A stretch of 64,000 bases of DNA from Leuconostoc kimchii IMSNU 11154 (GCF_000092505.1 NC_014136.1:620001-684000); one strand, 5' to 3'. Shown: positions 18,697 to 27,913, numbered from the stretch's first letter. The notes: a model not told the origin generated them from the letters alone. Translations and numbers: made by a program.

Positions 18697-19390
18697 TTAA
18701 TTCTCCACATATCTTACATTGATCATACCTTTTTAATTCCATATAGTCCTGCTCGTTTGTCAAAAAATTAATGTTAAAGCGTTTATTAAACGTTAATAAA
18801 CTTGAAGTACCTTGAAATAAATACCGCATAATCTCATTAGCAAGGTAGTAACCTTGAAATAAGCAGGAAGGACCCAGTGCACCGTTGGGACTGCGATAAT
18901 AATTTAGATTTGTATTCCCTTCTTGAGTTTGAATGACTTTTAATTCTTCTTCATATTCGGGTACACTTTCAAGATCCTGTAAGTATTGGCAGTAGTAACA
19001 AGCTGTGCTTCCCGGGATTACAGAATACACTTTGCCATGTTTTTTATTAACAATTGCAGAAAAAATTGGAACTTTGTATTTAATGGCAGCTTCATTAACC
19101 CAAAAATCAATAAATCCTGTCGGATAATCAGCCACATTAACAATAAAATCTGGATTGGATTGTTTTATAAGATTCTCTATATCACTGACTGAGTTTATTT
19201 CTTGGTTGTTTACTATAAATTCAACATTCGGGTTAAATTTTTCTGCAAAAGTTTTGGCCTCATCTGACTTTAATTTACCAAAATCATGAGTGGAGTATAC
19301 ATTTTTCTCTCCTACTTTATATTCGTCAGAGCGATGTGCCGGCTGTTCATCGGTGAATAAAGTATATACTATAAATATTTCTATTTTCAT
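18689..19390 (-). CDS. ThiF/E1-like protein lacking the N-terminal nucleotide-binding segment
   Basis: 233 aa. Residues 20-110 follow the ThiF/MoeB/MccB pattern (GKLKSDEAKTFAEKFNPNVE and NPDFIVNVADYP). Two zinc-type CxxC pairs occur (ACYYCQYL near 138 and QCKICGE near the end), with a PNGALGPSCLFQGYYLANEI segment between. The glycine-rich ATP loop (GxGGxG) that should precede residue 1 is missing. The ATG has no ribosome-binding site and lies 44 bp from the divergent regulator, so the gene is probably 5'-truncated. Relatives adenylate a peptide or protein C-terminus in thiamin, molybdopterin and peptide-antibiotic biosynthesis. Confidence 0.6.
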   Translation of the reverse strand: MKIEIFIVYTLFTDEQPAHRSDEYKVGEKNVYSTHDFGKLKSDEAKTFAEKFNPNVEFIVNNQEINSVSDIENLIKQSNPDFIVNVADYPTGFIDFWVNEAAIKYKVPIFSAIVNKKHGKVYSVIPGSTACYYCQYLQDLESVPEYEEELKVIQTQEGNTNLNYYRSPNGALGPSCLFQGYYLANEIMRYLFQGTSSLLTFNKRFNINFLTNEQDYMELKRYDQCKICGELND

Positions 19391-19433
19391 CGAAATATGG
19401 AATAATTAGAGCAAACGGAAAAGAGAAGAATAG

Positions 19434-20132
19434 ATGTCGAAAAAATTGCCAAATATTACTATGATCGCTAGTGCTCTGACAAATGTCACAAAATTAACTA
19501 TTTTAGATAGTTTGATGGACGCTAGGGGGCACACATTACTTGAATTAGCTAAGTCAGCAAACGTTACACCTCAAACCGCCAGTTACCACTTGAAAAAATT
19601 TATTGAACTAAACTGGGTTAGAGCAGAAAAGTCAGGCCGATTTCATTATTTCTTTTTAGAAGATGAACAAGTTGCTAAATTGATTGAAGTATTTAGTCCG
19701 GTGTCTTTTGAAGAACCAACGGTATATATGAAGCAGGCCATTGAAACTGATCATATACGGCATTTTCGTAGTTGTTATGATCATATGGCTGGATATGTTG
19801 GACAAGAAATTACCTCATCATTAATAACTCACAATTTTTTATTTGAAAATGAGCATAAATTAGAGGTGACAGAGTCTGGAAAAATGTTTTTTGAACATCA
19901 ATTGAGTATCGATATTGGTCAATTGCAGAAACAAAAAAGACAGTTTATTACTTCCTGCCTTGATTGGAGCGAACGTAAACATCATTTAGGTGGTGCTTTA
20001 GGGCATTCGCTGTATCTTTTTTTTCAGGATCAGCATTTCATTTTACCAGATAAAAATTTTAAAAGAGCATTATCTTTAACTCCCAATGGCACTACATTTT
20101 TAAAAGAAACCTTTGGTATATTTTTAAAATAA
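19434..20132 (+). CDS. ArsR-family winged-helix regulator, 232 aa
   Basis: Residues 8-80 form an ArsR-type winged helix (LTNVTKLTILDSLMDARGHT, then LLELAKSANVTPQTASYHLK). The remaining 150 residues are an extra domain of a type seen in longer ArsR-like proteins; I see no metal-binding cysteine pair. AGAGAAG precedes the ATG. It is divergent from the ThiF/ABC operon with only 44 bp between starts, so it is the natural candidate regulator of that operon. Confidence 0.83.
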   Translation: MSKKLPNITMIASALTNVTKLTILDSLMDARGHTLLELAKSANVTPQTASYHLKKFIELNWVRAEKSGRFHYFFLEDEQVAKLIEVFSPVSFEEPTVYMKQAIETDHIRHFRSCYDHMAGYVGQEITSSLITHNFLFENEHKLEVTESGKMFFEHQLSIDIGQLQKQKRQFITSCLDWSERKHHLGGALGHSLYLFFQDQHFILPDKNFKRALSLTPNGTTFLKETFGIFLK

Positions 20133-20454
20133 AATTATTAATCAAATAAGTCCTTACATGATGACTAAATATTTTTAATCATAATACAGCTATTAGCTTG
20201 TTTTATAGATAGAAATTATACGATTTAATTTAAAATAAAACCTTTTATTAATTTGAATTTATTTTTTGAAATCTTTTTTTGATTCCAATTTGAAAAATCT
20301 ATATCCAACCAATCATTTAAATCACTTCACTTTGAAACAGTGATTCTATACTGAAATTTCGAATTGTTTTCTTTCTAGGGTGTAATTCGAGATAAAACAT
20401 GAAATTCTACAGTTTTAAGGATTGTATGATATTAAAGTCAAAGTTCGCCGCACA
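20133..20454. other. AT-rich intergenic region
   Basis: About 320 bp without a supported gene, between a plus-strand regulator and the 3' end of the minus-strand nucleosidase operon. Its only notable content is one copy of a 52-bp dispersed repeat at 20344-20395. Confidence 0.5.
20344..20395 (-). repeat. Dispersed 52-bp repeat, copy A
   Basis: Reads on the minus strand as TTATCTCGAATTAC, then CCCTAGAAAGAAA, ending TTTCAGTATAG. It matches 56682-56733 over 52 bp without gaps. The seven differences are all transitions. It can form a CGAATT/AATTCG stem. Confidence 0.7.
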
Positions 20455-20498
20455 AAAAAATGTGTATTTATCAGCAATTTGATAAATACACATTTTTT
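20455..20498. terminator. Terminator of the nucleosidase operon
   Basis: Perfect 19-bp stem (AAAAAATGTGTATTTATCA and its complement) with a 6-nt loop, immediately after the minus-strand nucleoside hydrolase gene. Confidence 0.9.
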
Positions 20499-20502
20499 AT
20501 AA

Positions 20503-21462
20503 TCAGGACTTTAACACAGAAATCATAAAGTCCATAAAATCGCGGACAAAGCGTTTAGCGTTGACGCTAACAGCAACATTTGTGGTTGTTGGTTCCAGTA
20601 ATCGTTGGCGGTCACCAATTGTGCGGCCATAATCATGTGTATCTTTGTCATAAGTCACACGCATATTCAATGGAATCGTGACGACATAGCTGGGATCAAT
20701 AGCCACAGCAACAGCCAATGGGTCATGTAAGGCGGCACCGCGATGATCGATATCTAATTGATCATATGCTTCAATATAGAAATCCATTAAATCTGCATAT
20801 GCAATACCCGATTTTGTACCTAGGGCACGCCATTTTTGTGTATCTTTTTTTGTTAATAGGGTACGTAGCGTGACATCTAAACCGACCATCGTTAAATTTT
20901 CTTGTGTGGTGAAGACTTTGTCTGCTGCTTGAGGATCTTGGTTAATGTTGGCCTCGGTAAAAGGTGTCACGTTGCCAGGAACTGTCAGTGCACCACCCAT
21001 TAATGTTGTGTTACCAATTAAGTGGGCAATTTCCGGGTCGATTTCTAACGCTTTGGCCATATTGGTGAGCGGACCAGTTGGGACATACACTAATTCATCT
21101 TGATATTGGTGTGCCATATCAATTAAAAATTGCACACCGCTAGTGGTTTCAATTTGACGCGTTGCAACGTCTAATGATAGATTGCCAACACCGTTATCTC
21201 CGTGAATGGCTTTAGATATTGGCATCACATCAAAATGATCAGTTGTAGATGAATGTGATGCCCCTAAGTAAACAGGAACATCAGTCGCACCAAGCAACTG
21301 TAGTAAGTTGAGTGTGTTTTGAGCGGCAGTATCGACAAGGGTATTACCATATGAGGCAATGACACCAATGAGGTCAACCCGGGGATCACATATTGCTAAT
21401 GCTAACGCTAGTGCGTCGTCAACCCCAGTGTCTAAATCTAGAATCATTTTTGTGGTTGCCAT
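20503..21462 (-). CDS. Nucleoside hydrolase (inosine-uridine preferring family), first copy
   Basis: 319 aa. N-terminal calcium-binding signature LDLDTGVDDALALALA with the family DxDxxxDD pattern, GASHSSTTDHFD near 75, VPTGPLTNMAKALE near 125, and the C-terminal HDPLAVAVAIDP calcium ligand near 240. It hydrolyses ribonucleosides to ribose and base in the cytoplasm. It lies 2 bp after a second, clearly related hydrolase gene and is the last gene of a three-gene operon with a CNT transporter. Confidence 0.93.
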   Translation of the reverse strand: MATTKMILDLDTGVDDALALALAICDPRVDLIGVIASYGNTLVDTAAQNTLNLLQLLGATDVPVYLGASHSSTTDHFDVMPISKAIHGDNGVGNLSLDVATRQIETTSGVQFLIDMAHQYQDELVYVPTGPLTNMAKALEIDPEIAHLIGNTTLMGGALTVPGNVTPFTEANINQDPQAADKVFTTQENLTMVGLDVTLRTLLTKKDTQKWRALGTKSGIAYADLMDFYIEAYDQLDIDHRGAALHDPLAVAVAIDPSYVVTIPLNMRVTYDKDTHDYGRTIGDRQRLLEPTTTNVAVSVNAKRFVRDFMDFMISVLKS

Positions 21463-21464
21463 GT

Positions 21465-22403
21465 TTAAACTGCTCCTTCACAATATTGGTTCATGTTTGG
21501 AATTTGTGCCATAAACCATTTTTCAAATGCTTGTGTATCAATATTAATGGCCACTTTCGCATTCACTTTACCTTGGGACCAGCGATTTTGCGTATCTGCA
21601 ATCGTTGCGCCAGTAGCTGGTCCATCAGTGATGATATCAACCCAATATTCTTTGGTGGTATAAAATTCTGGATGGATCAGATAGCATATAGTGTTCACAT
21701 CGTGCATGGGCTTGCCCCCGGGTTCGCTGTCCCCATAAGCTGTCATTAATTTATGAAGCATATTACCAGCTTCACCGAGATCAGCAACGGCATCAATTGT
21801 TTCTAAAGATAACAAAGCTTTTAATGTCACATCAAGACCAATCATGACAAGTGGGACACCACTTTTAAAAACAATACTAGCAGCATCGGGGTCTGTAAAA
21901 ACGTTAAATTCTGCGACTGATGAGACATTGCCACCAGACAAAGATCCACCCATCAAAACAAAGCTTTTGATTTTGCTAAGTAATTCGGGATGCTTTTGAA
22001 TCAATAAAGCAATATTAGTATAAGAACCAGTAGCAACGATTGTCATTGGTTCAGGTGCGTCTGATAACACTTTTGCCATAGCCTCAATTGCATCAGTCGT
22101 GAGTGGTTTGGTCGTAATTTCTGGGAATTCATAACCAGGCATACCTGATGCCCCATGAATGTATGACGCATCAACAAATGCCTTTTTCAACGGTGCGGCA
22201 GCACCACGTGCTACGGGAATTTGTGTTTGTTTAAAAAATGTTGTGAGTTTTAAAAGATTGGTAGTTGTTTTATCAACAGAAACATTGCCAGCAACACTTG
22301 TTAAAAGTTTGATATCAATTGCTGAATGAGTCAATGCAATTGATAGTGCAACAGCGTCATCAATGCCTGGATCCATATCTAAAATAATCGGTGTCATTTT
22401 CAT
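21465..22403 (-). CDS. Nucleoside hydrolase, second copy
   Basis: 312 aa. Signature LDMDPGIDDAVALSIAL near residue 7, VARGAAAPLKKAFVDASYIH near 70, IVATGSYTNIALLIQ near 118 and MHDVNTICYLIHPEF near 237. It is paralogous to the neighbouring hydrolase but divergent enough to suggest different substrate preference, which the sequence does not define. Middle gene of the transporter-hydrolase-hydrolase operon. Confidence 0.93.
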   Translation of the reverse strand: MKMTPIILDMDPGIDDAVALSIALTHSAIDIKLLTSVAGNVSVDKTTTNLLKLTTFFKQTQIPVARGAAAPLKKAFVDASYIHGASGMPGYEFPEITTKPLTTDAIEAMAKVLSDAPEPMTIVATGSYTNIALLIQKHPELLSKIKSFVLMGGSLSGGNVSSVAEFNVFTDPDAASIVFKSGVPLVMIGLDVTLKALLSLETIDAVADLGEAGNMLHKLMTAYGDSEPGGKPMHDVNTICYLIHPEFYTTKEYWVDIITDGPATGATIADTQNRWSQGKVNAKVAINIDTQAFEKWFMAQIPNMNQYCEGAV

Positions 22404-22427
22404 ACCCCTCTCAATAGTTGTTATTGT

Positions 22428-23651
22428 TTACCACACGAATAAACCAGCGGTTGCTGCTGATAGCAGTGATACTAAGATACCAGACAACAACATATAAGGT
22501 ACACGTGAACTAATAAAGTCATTTTTTTCTTTATCGACCAAGCCCTTGAAAGCGCCAATGATCATACCAATTGTACCAAAGTTAGCAAAACTAGTTAAGA
22601 AGACAGTGAGCACAATACGGGCATGTTCATTTGCAAATAAGCCTTTACCAGCCATAATTGATTTTGATACTTCACCCATGACAACGAATTCATTAGTCAC
22701 TAATTTTGTGCCCATGAATTGTGCTAATTTAAAGGCATCATCAATATTGAAACCAAGCAACCAAGCAAATGGGAACATGATCACACCAAATATATTTTCA
22801 AGTGTTAACCAGTGTAATCCGGTGAGGCTAAAGAGCTGATTGATAAGAGCAGCTAAAGAGACGAAGGCAATAACTGTTGCTGTGATAATTAAAATCAACT
22901 TACCAGCACCTAGAATTGAATCACCTAAGAATGAGAAAAATGGTTCTTTTTTAGTGCCTTTTTCGTTAATATTAACAATCACATCATCTGCCGGTGCCAC
23001 TTTGTTAGGATTTAAAATAGAAGTAATAATGATTGCACCTAAAATGTTGAGTGGAATAGCCGTCAAAACATACTTACCGGGAACCATTTGGGTATATGAA
23101 CCGATGATTGCTGACGTGACGCAGCTCATTGACATCATGGCTAGGGTAAAGTTTCGGCTTGCAGACATATGATTAAGTTGTGATTTAGATACAGCTAATA
23201 CTTCAGTATTACCAAGAAACATCATTTCAATGGAGAAAAATGCTTCGAATTTTGGTTGACCAGTAATAAAGGCAAGACCTTTACCAATCCACTTAATTAA
23301 CCAAGGTAAGACACCAATATATGTTAGAATATCGAATAATGGGACAACCAGTAGGATGGGCAATAAGGCAGAAGTAACAAAGTTTGGACCACCATTATTG
23401 GATGTTAACCATTCTGGTAGGGCAAAGGCAATACCCTGAGAAGCCACAGATACTAACCAATTGAAGCCATCAGCTGCGCCTTGTACGGCAAGTTGTCCAG
23501 CCTTGAACTGAGTAAAGAACCAAGCTAAGGCTAATTCAATGACTAAGACAATACCAACAGACCGCCATTGAATATTTTTCTTGTCTCTTGAGAACAGCGC
23601 CGCAATGGCGATGAACACAAAAATACCAAGTATATTAGCAAATAAAAACAT
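22428..23651 (-). CDS. nupC: NupC-type concentrative nucleoside transporter
   Basis: 407 aa from the ATG at 23651, which has GAGAGGAAG upstream; a longer frame reading from 23750 would include the promoter. CNT family: an N-terminal helix pair, then LPILLVVPLFDILTYIGVLP, FFSIEMMFLGNTEVLAVSKS, SCVTSAIIGSYTQMVPGKYV and the C-terminal TSFANFGTIGMIIGAFKGL motif. Cation-coupled uptake of nucleosides feeding the two hydrolases. First gene of the operon, behind an RbsR-type operator and a cre site. Confidence 0.92.
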   Translation of the reverse strand: MFLFANILGIFVFIAIAALFSRDKKNIQWRSVGIVLVIELALAWFFTQFKAGQLAVQGAADGFNWLVSVASQGIAFALPEWLTSNNGGPNFVTSALLPILLVVPLFDILTYIGVLPWLIKWIGKGLAFITGQPKFEAFFSIEMMFLGNTEVLAVSKSQLNHMSASRNFTLAMMSMSCVTSAIIGSYTQMVPGKYVLTAIPLNILGAIIITSILNPNKVAPADDVIVNINEKGTKKEPFFSFLGDSILGAGKLILIITATVIAFVSLAALINQLFSLTGLHWLTLENIFGVIMFPFAWLLGFNIDDAFKLAQFMGTKLVTNEFVVMGEVSKSIMAGKGLFANEHARIVLTVFLTSFANFGTIGMIIGAFKGLVDKEKNDFISSRVPYMLLSGILVSLLSAATAGLFVW

Positions 23652-23683
23652 AATTTCTTCCTCTCTGTAACTAGCAGATTTAA

Positions 23684-23704
23684 TTAGTAAAACGTTTAAC
23701 CAAA
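23684..23704 (-). promoter_or_regulatory. RbsR-type operator in front of the nucleoside operon
   Basis: TTAGTAAAACGTTTAACCAA is repeated exactly at 24877-24897 before rbsK. Near-palindromic with an ACGT centre, as LacI-family operators are, and located between the nupC start and the divergent LacI-type regulator. Confidence 0.75.
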
Positions 23705-23730
23705 GACAGTGTAACATATTTTTTCTAAAA

Positions 23731-23745
23731 TTGAAAGCGTTTACA
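23731..23745. promoter_or_regulatory. cre site in the nupC/rbsR intergenic region
   Basis: TTGAAAGCGTTTACA matches the CcpA cre consensus at every defined position. It lies between divergent nupC and rbsR, so catabolite control of one or both is likely. Confidence 0.8.
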
Positions 23746-23806
23746 AACATTTTTTAAGGTACAATAGATATATTAAAGTATACCACTATGACAAGGACTC
23801 GACTTC

Positions 23807-24802
23807 ATGCGTAAAACTTCAATTAAAGATGTTGCAAAAAAAGCGGACGTCTCTATCGCTGCGGTTTCCCAAATTTTGAATAATAAAGGGCAGCGATTTT
23901 CAGATCATACAATCGAAAAGGTATTGAAGGCGCGGGATGAATTAGGGTATGTCCCAAACAGTGCTGCGCGCAATCTTAAGGGTGGACATAACCGGCTCAT
24001 TGGCATCATTGTGCCATCTTTTCGGATGCCATTTTTTGCTGATATCATTCAGAGCATGCAAGACAATGCACCTGATACTGTGAATCTTGTCTTTTTAGGA
24101 TCAACTGATGAGAATCTCCAAAGTGCGATTTATTCACTAGTTGCACGAGGTGTTCAAGCCCTGATTTTTGGTAAACCCATTCCAAATCGTGCTGAAGTGA
24201 ACGATTTTTTGAAAAAACGACATATTCCTTATCTTGTACTAGACCAAAATGCCGATATTAATGCTCAGGATATGGTACAAACAAATGAATTCACGGGAGG
24301 GAGCCTAGTCGCTAGTCATTTACTATCTTTGGGTCATCGTAAAATTGCGTTGATACTACCTAACAATTTAACGGACAATATGAGACAACGACGCGCTGGC
24401 TTTTTAGATACGCTTTCAACGGCTAATCTCACACCTACTACAATTATAACGTCAACTTTGTCCAAACATGGTGGGTTAGCTGCAGTGCATCAGTTAATCC
24501 AAAGTCGGGCGACGGCAACGTTTGTATTAAATGACGAGATGGCGATTGGTGTGCTGCGGGGGTTAGCTTACCAAAATGTGACGGTACCAGCTGACATTTC
24601 CGTTGTTGGTTACGATGACACAGATTATGCAGAATTTATGGTACCAACTTTAACAACAGTAGCGCAGCCCGTGTTAGACATTGGTCGTTCTGCTTTGAAT
24701 ATGATATTAAGGCGGCTTGATCACCCTAACTTGCCCTTTCAAACTGCCTTTTTTGATGTTAAGCTTGTCGTTCGAGAGTCAACTGGACCAGTTAAACGCT
24801 AA
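23807..24802 (+). CDS. rbsR: LacI-family regulator of ribose/nucleoside genes
   Basis: 331 aa. LacI HTH at residues 4-50 (SIKDVAKKADVSIAAVSQIL) with hinge GYVPNSAARNLKG, then a ribose-binding-protein-like domain ending VVGYDDTDYAEFMVPTLTTV. It lies between the nucleoside operon and rbsK-rpiA, and the same 21-bp operator precedes both, so it probably represses both and responds to ribose or a derivative. The symbol is inferred from context. Confidence 0.85.
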   Translation: MRKTSIKDVAKKADVSIAAVSQILNNKGQRFSDHTIEKVLKARDELGYVPNSAARNLKGGHNRLIGIIVPSFRMPFFADIIQSMQDNAPDTVNLVFLGSTDENLQSAIYSLVARGVQALIFGKPIPNRAEVNDFLKKRHIPYLVLDQNADINAQDMVQTNEFTGGSLVASHLLSLGHRKIALILPNNLTDNMRQRRAGFLDTLSTANLTPTTIITSTLSKHGGLAAVHQLIQSRATATFVLNDEMAIGVLRGLAYQNVTVPADISVVGYDDTDYAEFMVPTLTTVAQPVLDIGRSALNMILRRLDHPNLPFQTAFFDVKLVVRESTGPVKR

Positions 24803-24832
24803 AAACAGTTTTCCAACAGGAAACTGTTTTTT
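24801..24832 (+). terminator. rbsR terminator
   Basis: Stem of AAAACAGTTTTCC with GGAAACTGTTTT (one bulge), loop AACA, then a T run. Confidence 0.85.
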
Positions 24833-24876
24833 CTTGACTTTTTTTTAATTAGGACGTAAAATTAACTCAACTCTTA

Positions 24877-24897
24877 TTAGTAAAACGTTTAACCAAA
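24877..24897 (+). promoter_or_regulatory. RbsR-type operator in front of rbsK
   Basis: Identical over 21 bp to the site at 23684-23704, located 26 bp before the rbsK start. Confidence 0.75.
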
Positions 24898-24923
24898 AAA
24901 CATATGACTAAGGAGTTGTTAAC

Positions 24924-25862
24924 ATGAAAAATAAAGTTGTCGTGATTGGTAGTCTTAATATGGACACAATCCAAATGATTGATCGGCTACCACAACGTGG
25001 TGAGACGCTTGCTGTTAGAAATCAGGCAAGTACTTTTGGTGGTAAAGGCGCTAATCAGGCGGTGGCCGCTGCGCGTCAAGGTGCAGACGTCACGTTTATT
25101 GGTGCTGTTGGTAATGACGACCGTGGCCGTGCATTTAAACAATTGTTGGTCGACGAGGGCATCAAAACAGATTACATTTTCACTAAAAATCAACCAACCG
25201 GTTCTGCAACCATTATGTTGGAAGATGATGGGCACAATACGATTATGGTATTTGGTGGTGCCAACATGTCATTGAGTGCAGATGATATTTCACAAGCGCG
25301 TGCAGCAATTGTTGCGGCAGACGTTGTTGTGGCACAACTAGAAGTACCTATGGCAGCTGTAGCAAAGGGATTTGAAATTGCACGTGAGGCTGGTGTGTTA
25401 ACCATTTTGAATCCAGCGCCGGTAACATCACATTTGACTGATGAAATCATGTTAACGACTGATTTATTAATCCCAAACGAAACTGAAGCGGCAGCGTTAG
25501 CTGATGTTCAATCAACAACAGATAGCCAAGCTCTAGAGCAGTTAACACTAAAATTACGACGCTTGGGCATGGCACATACAATTGTTACCCTTGGCGGGGA
25601 TGGTGTGTACTATCATGTTAATGACCAGAGCGGTCAGGTACCAATTTTTAAAGTAGATGCGGTAGATACGACAGCTGCAGGTGATACATTTATTGGTACA
25701 GTGGCAGCGAATATCACGAAAGAAATGACTGATTTGCCAACAATTATTAAACGTAGTTGCTTTGCGAGTTCATTAACTGTTAGCCGTCGCGGTGCACTTG
25801 TCTCTATTCCAACGAAGGCAGAAGTAGATGCGGGTCTGCAACAATACAGCATGGTGAAGTGA
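24924..25862 (+). CDS. rbsK: Ribokinase
   Basis: 312 aa PfkB-family kinase. GGKGANQAVAAARQGADVTF near residue 38 (ribose site), NGxE-type loop LLIPNETEAAAL near 184 and the catalytic signature VDTTAAGDTFIGTVAANI near 250. It phosphorylates D-ribose released by nucleoside hydrolases. AAGGAG lies upstream. rpiA follows 12 bp downstream in the same operon. Confidence 0.95.
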   Translation: MKNKVVVIGSLNMDTIQMIDRLPQRGETLAVRNQASTFGGKGANQAVAAARQGADVTFIGAVGNDDRGRAFKQLLVDEGIKTDYIFTKNQPTGSATIMLEDDGHNTIMVFGGANMSLSADDISQARAAIVAADVVVAQLEVPMAAVAKGFEIAREAGVLTILNPAPVTSHLTDEIMLTTDLLIPNETEAAALADVQSTTDSQALEQLTLKLRRLGMAHTIVTLGGDGVYYHVNDQSGQVPIFKVDAVDTTAAGDTFIGTVAANITKEMTDLPTIIKRSCFASSLTVSRRGALVSIPTKAEVDAGLQQYSMVK

Positions 25863-25874
25863 GGTAGATTCGTT

Positions 25875-26564
25875 ATGAACATGAAGAACGCTCAAAAAAA
25901 ACAAGCAGCAGAAGCAACATTAAAATATATTGACTCTGATATGATTGTCGGATTAGGAACAGGGTCTACAGTGGCTTATTTTCTAGAGGCTTTGGCGCAA
26001 TCGGATCGTCGTGTAATCGGTGTAACAACTTCTAAGATTACGAGTCAACGCTGTGCTGAACTCAATATACCAATTGTTGACATTGATGAAGTTGATCATA
26101 TTGATGTGACTGTTGATGGTGCTGATGAAGTGGATACTTATCTGAATGGTATTAAAGGTGGCGGTGCCGCGCTACTCATGGAAAAAATTGTTGCTAAAAA
26201 CTCACGGGAAAATATTTGGATTGTCGACAGTAGTAAAGTACATGATACCTTAGGCTCATTTCCGCTACCTGTTGAAGTGATCCCTTATGGTAGTGGACAA
26301 TTGATACGTCAATTCGCTGATAAAGGTTTGTTTCCAAAACTACGGCGACAAGCAGACAATAATCAACCTGTTGTCACTGATGCGGGTCATTATATTATTG
26401 ATTGCCATATGCAAACGATTAATAATCCCTATGCGCTAGCTGAATATTTGGAAAGTCAAGTTGGTGTTGTTGAACATGGCCTATTTTTAGCGATTTGCGA
26501 TCGTGTTATTATTGGCGGTGAGACGCTTCAAATACAAAGTCGTCAACAAAATCAGATGATTTGA
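25875..26564 (+). CDS. rpiA: Ribose-5-phosphate isomerase A
   Basis: 229 aa. GLGTGSTVAYFLEAL near residue 22, VTVDGADEVDTYLNGIKGGG near 78 and the catalytic glutamate in ALLMEKIVAKNSREN near 100 are diagnostic. It converts ribose 5-phosphate to ribulose 5-phosphate, linking nucleoside-derived ribose to the pentose phosphate pathway. It starts 12 bp after rbsK. Confidence 0.95.
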   Translation: MNMKNAQKKQAAEATLKYIDSDMIVGLGTGSTVAYFLEALAQSDRRVIGVTTSKITSQRCAELNIPIVDIDEVDHIDVTVDGADEVDTYLNGIKGGGAALLMEKIVAKNSRENIWIVDSSKVHDTLGSFPLPVEVIPYGSGQLIRQFADKGLFPKLRRQADNNQPVVTDAGHYIIDCHMQTINNPYALAEYLESQVGVVEHGLFLAICDRVIIGGETLQIQSRQQNQMI

Positions 26565-26641
26565 GAAGATAAATAGGCAGTGGCAAATGGATAGTATTAT
26601 TAGTATCTATTCATGTGAAAAATATTAAAATTATTTTTTTG

Positions 26642-26670
26642 TTGACAACTAAAAATGATAGATATATAAT
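26642..26670 (+). promoter_or_regulatory. Consensus promoter of the methionine T-box operon
   Basis: TTGACA (26642-26647), 17 bp, TATAAT (26665-26670): a perfect sigma-A promoter about 20 bp upstream of the T-box leader. Confidence 0.88.
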
Positions 26671-26689
26671 AAAATAATTATAAACGTTG

Positions 26690-26959
26690 AAAAGATAAGT
26701 AAAATTTTATGTGTAATTTAAGAGAGCTAATATGTGGTGAAAGTTAGCATTACAATGAATTTGAAAATGGTCTTGGAGTGAATAGTAGTATGAGCTGTCT
26801 AGTAAATGCTACTCGGGTGCGCCCGTTACCGCGTTAGGGTATCTCTTTAGATGTACCTGTCAAGTATGAGGTAGTGATACTTTATAGAATTTGGGTGGTA
26901 ACGCGACTTTTTCGTCCCATATTTCTTGTGTTTTGTACAAGAAATATGGGACTTTTTTT
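26690..26959 (+). promoter_or_regulatory. T-box riboswitch, probably methionine-specific
   Basis: The leader contains the Stem I AGAGAGCTAATATGTGG segment and the conserved T-box TGGGTGGTAACGCG at 26892-26905, followed by a 16-bp terminator (GTCCCATATTTCTTGT and its complement, 26914-26952) and a T run. In the Stem I specifier region, TGAAAATGGTCTTGGAG places ATG (26767-26769) where the specifier codon is expected. Uncharged tRNA-Met would stabilise the antiterminator and switch on the sulfur amino-acid operon downstream. The specifier assignment is by alignment in my head and is less certain than the T-box itself. Confidence 0.88.
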
Positions 26960-27008
26960 GTTTTCTGATGTTTAAATATTTGTTAAATAAGTGAGTGGGT
27001 AAATTGCT

Positions 27009-27848
27009 ATGAAAAAAAATAAAAAAGTGACACTAGCCGTAATTGCTATCCTGATTATAGTAGCTGCGGTTGGATTGTTATCAAATAAATCTTCAAATTC
27101 GCCAACGACTAGCACGAAAAAAACGATTAGGTTAGGTAGCTCTCCAGGCCCCTACAGTGAATTATTTATTAAGGGGATCAAACCAATTCTCGAAAGACAA
27201 GGTTATCATGTTGTCAATAAATCGTTTAGCAATTTATTAAATGCAGATATTGCTTTGAGTGATAATCAAATTGATCTGAATGTTGATCAACATACTGCCT
27301 ATCTTAAGAATTTTAATCAGGAAAAAAACGCACATTTAGTTGCATTGACTAAGATACCAACGGTTCCTACAGGCATTTATCCAGCAAATAAAAAATCACT
27401 AAACGCAATTAGTTCTGGTGACCACATTGCCATTCCAAACGACCCGGCTAACGCAGCTCGTGCCTATAATCTGCTTGTCAAAGCTGGATGGATCACACTT
27501 AAGACAGGAACTGTAGCAATTCAGGCAACAACCAAAGACATTGCGACTAATAAATATAATTTAAAAATAACAGAATTAGACTCATCAACCATTCCACGTA
27601 CAGTTAAAGATTTTGATTACATTGTTTTACCTGGATCCGTGGCATATAACGCAAAAGTTTCAACACGAAAAATATTATTGGCTGAAAATATTCGTAGCGA
27701 TTACCAGCTTGTTGCTGCGACTAATAAAGACAATGCCAATAAACAATGGACGCTTGACGTTAAGAAAGCCTATCAGTCGAAATCGTTCCAAAAGTATTTA
27801 GCAGCACATAATAAAGATAATTATTGGGTGGTCTCTGAAAACAAGTAA
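27009..27848 (+). CDS. MetQ/NlpA-family methionine-binding protein, without lipobox
   Basis: 279 aa. NlpA-like fold with RLGSSPGPYSELFIKGIKPI near residue 41, DIALSDNQIDLNVDQHTAYL near 80 and IAIPNDPANAARAYNLL near 138. It captures methionine for an ABC importer. The N-terminus has a membrane helix (VTLAVIAILIIVAAVGLL) but no cysteine, so it is anchored by the helix rather than by lipid. No metN/metI genes lie beside it, so it must serve a distant or different permease. Confidence 0.85.
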   Translation: MKKNKKVTLAVIAILIIVAAVGLLSNKSSNSPTTSTKKTIRLGSSPGPYSELFIKGIKPILERQGYHVVNKSFSNLLNADIALSDNQIDLNVDQHTAYLKNFNQEKNAHLVALTKIPTVPTGIYPANKKSLNAISSGDHIAIPNDPANAARAYNLLVKAGWITLKTGTVAIQATTKDIATNKYNLKITELDSSTIPRTVKDFDYIVLPGSVAYNAKVSTRKILLAENIRSDYQLVAATNKDNANKQWTLDVKKAYQSKSFQKYLAAHNKDNYWVVSENK

Positions 27849-27913
27849 ATGATTATTTCATAATCAGTAAGAAGGAAGATTCATTCACGATTGATATTTT
27901 AGGAGAATATGAT

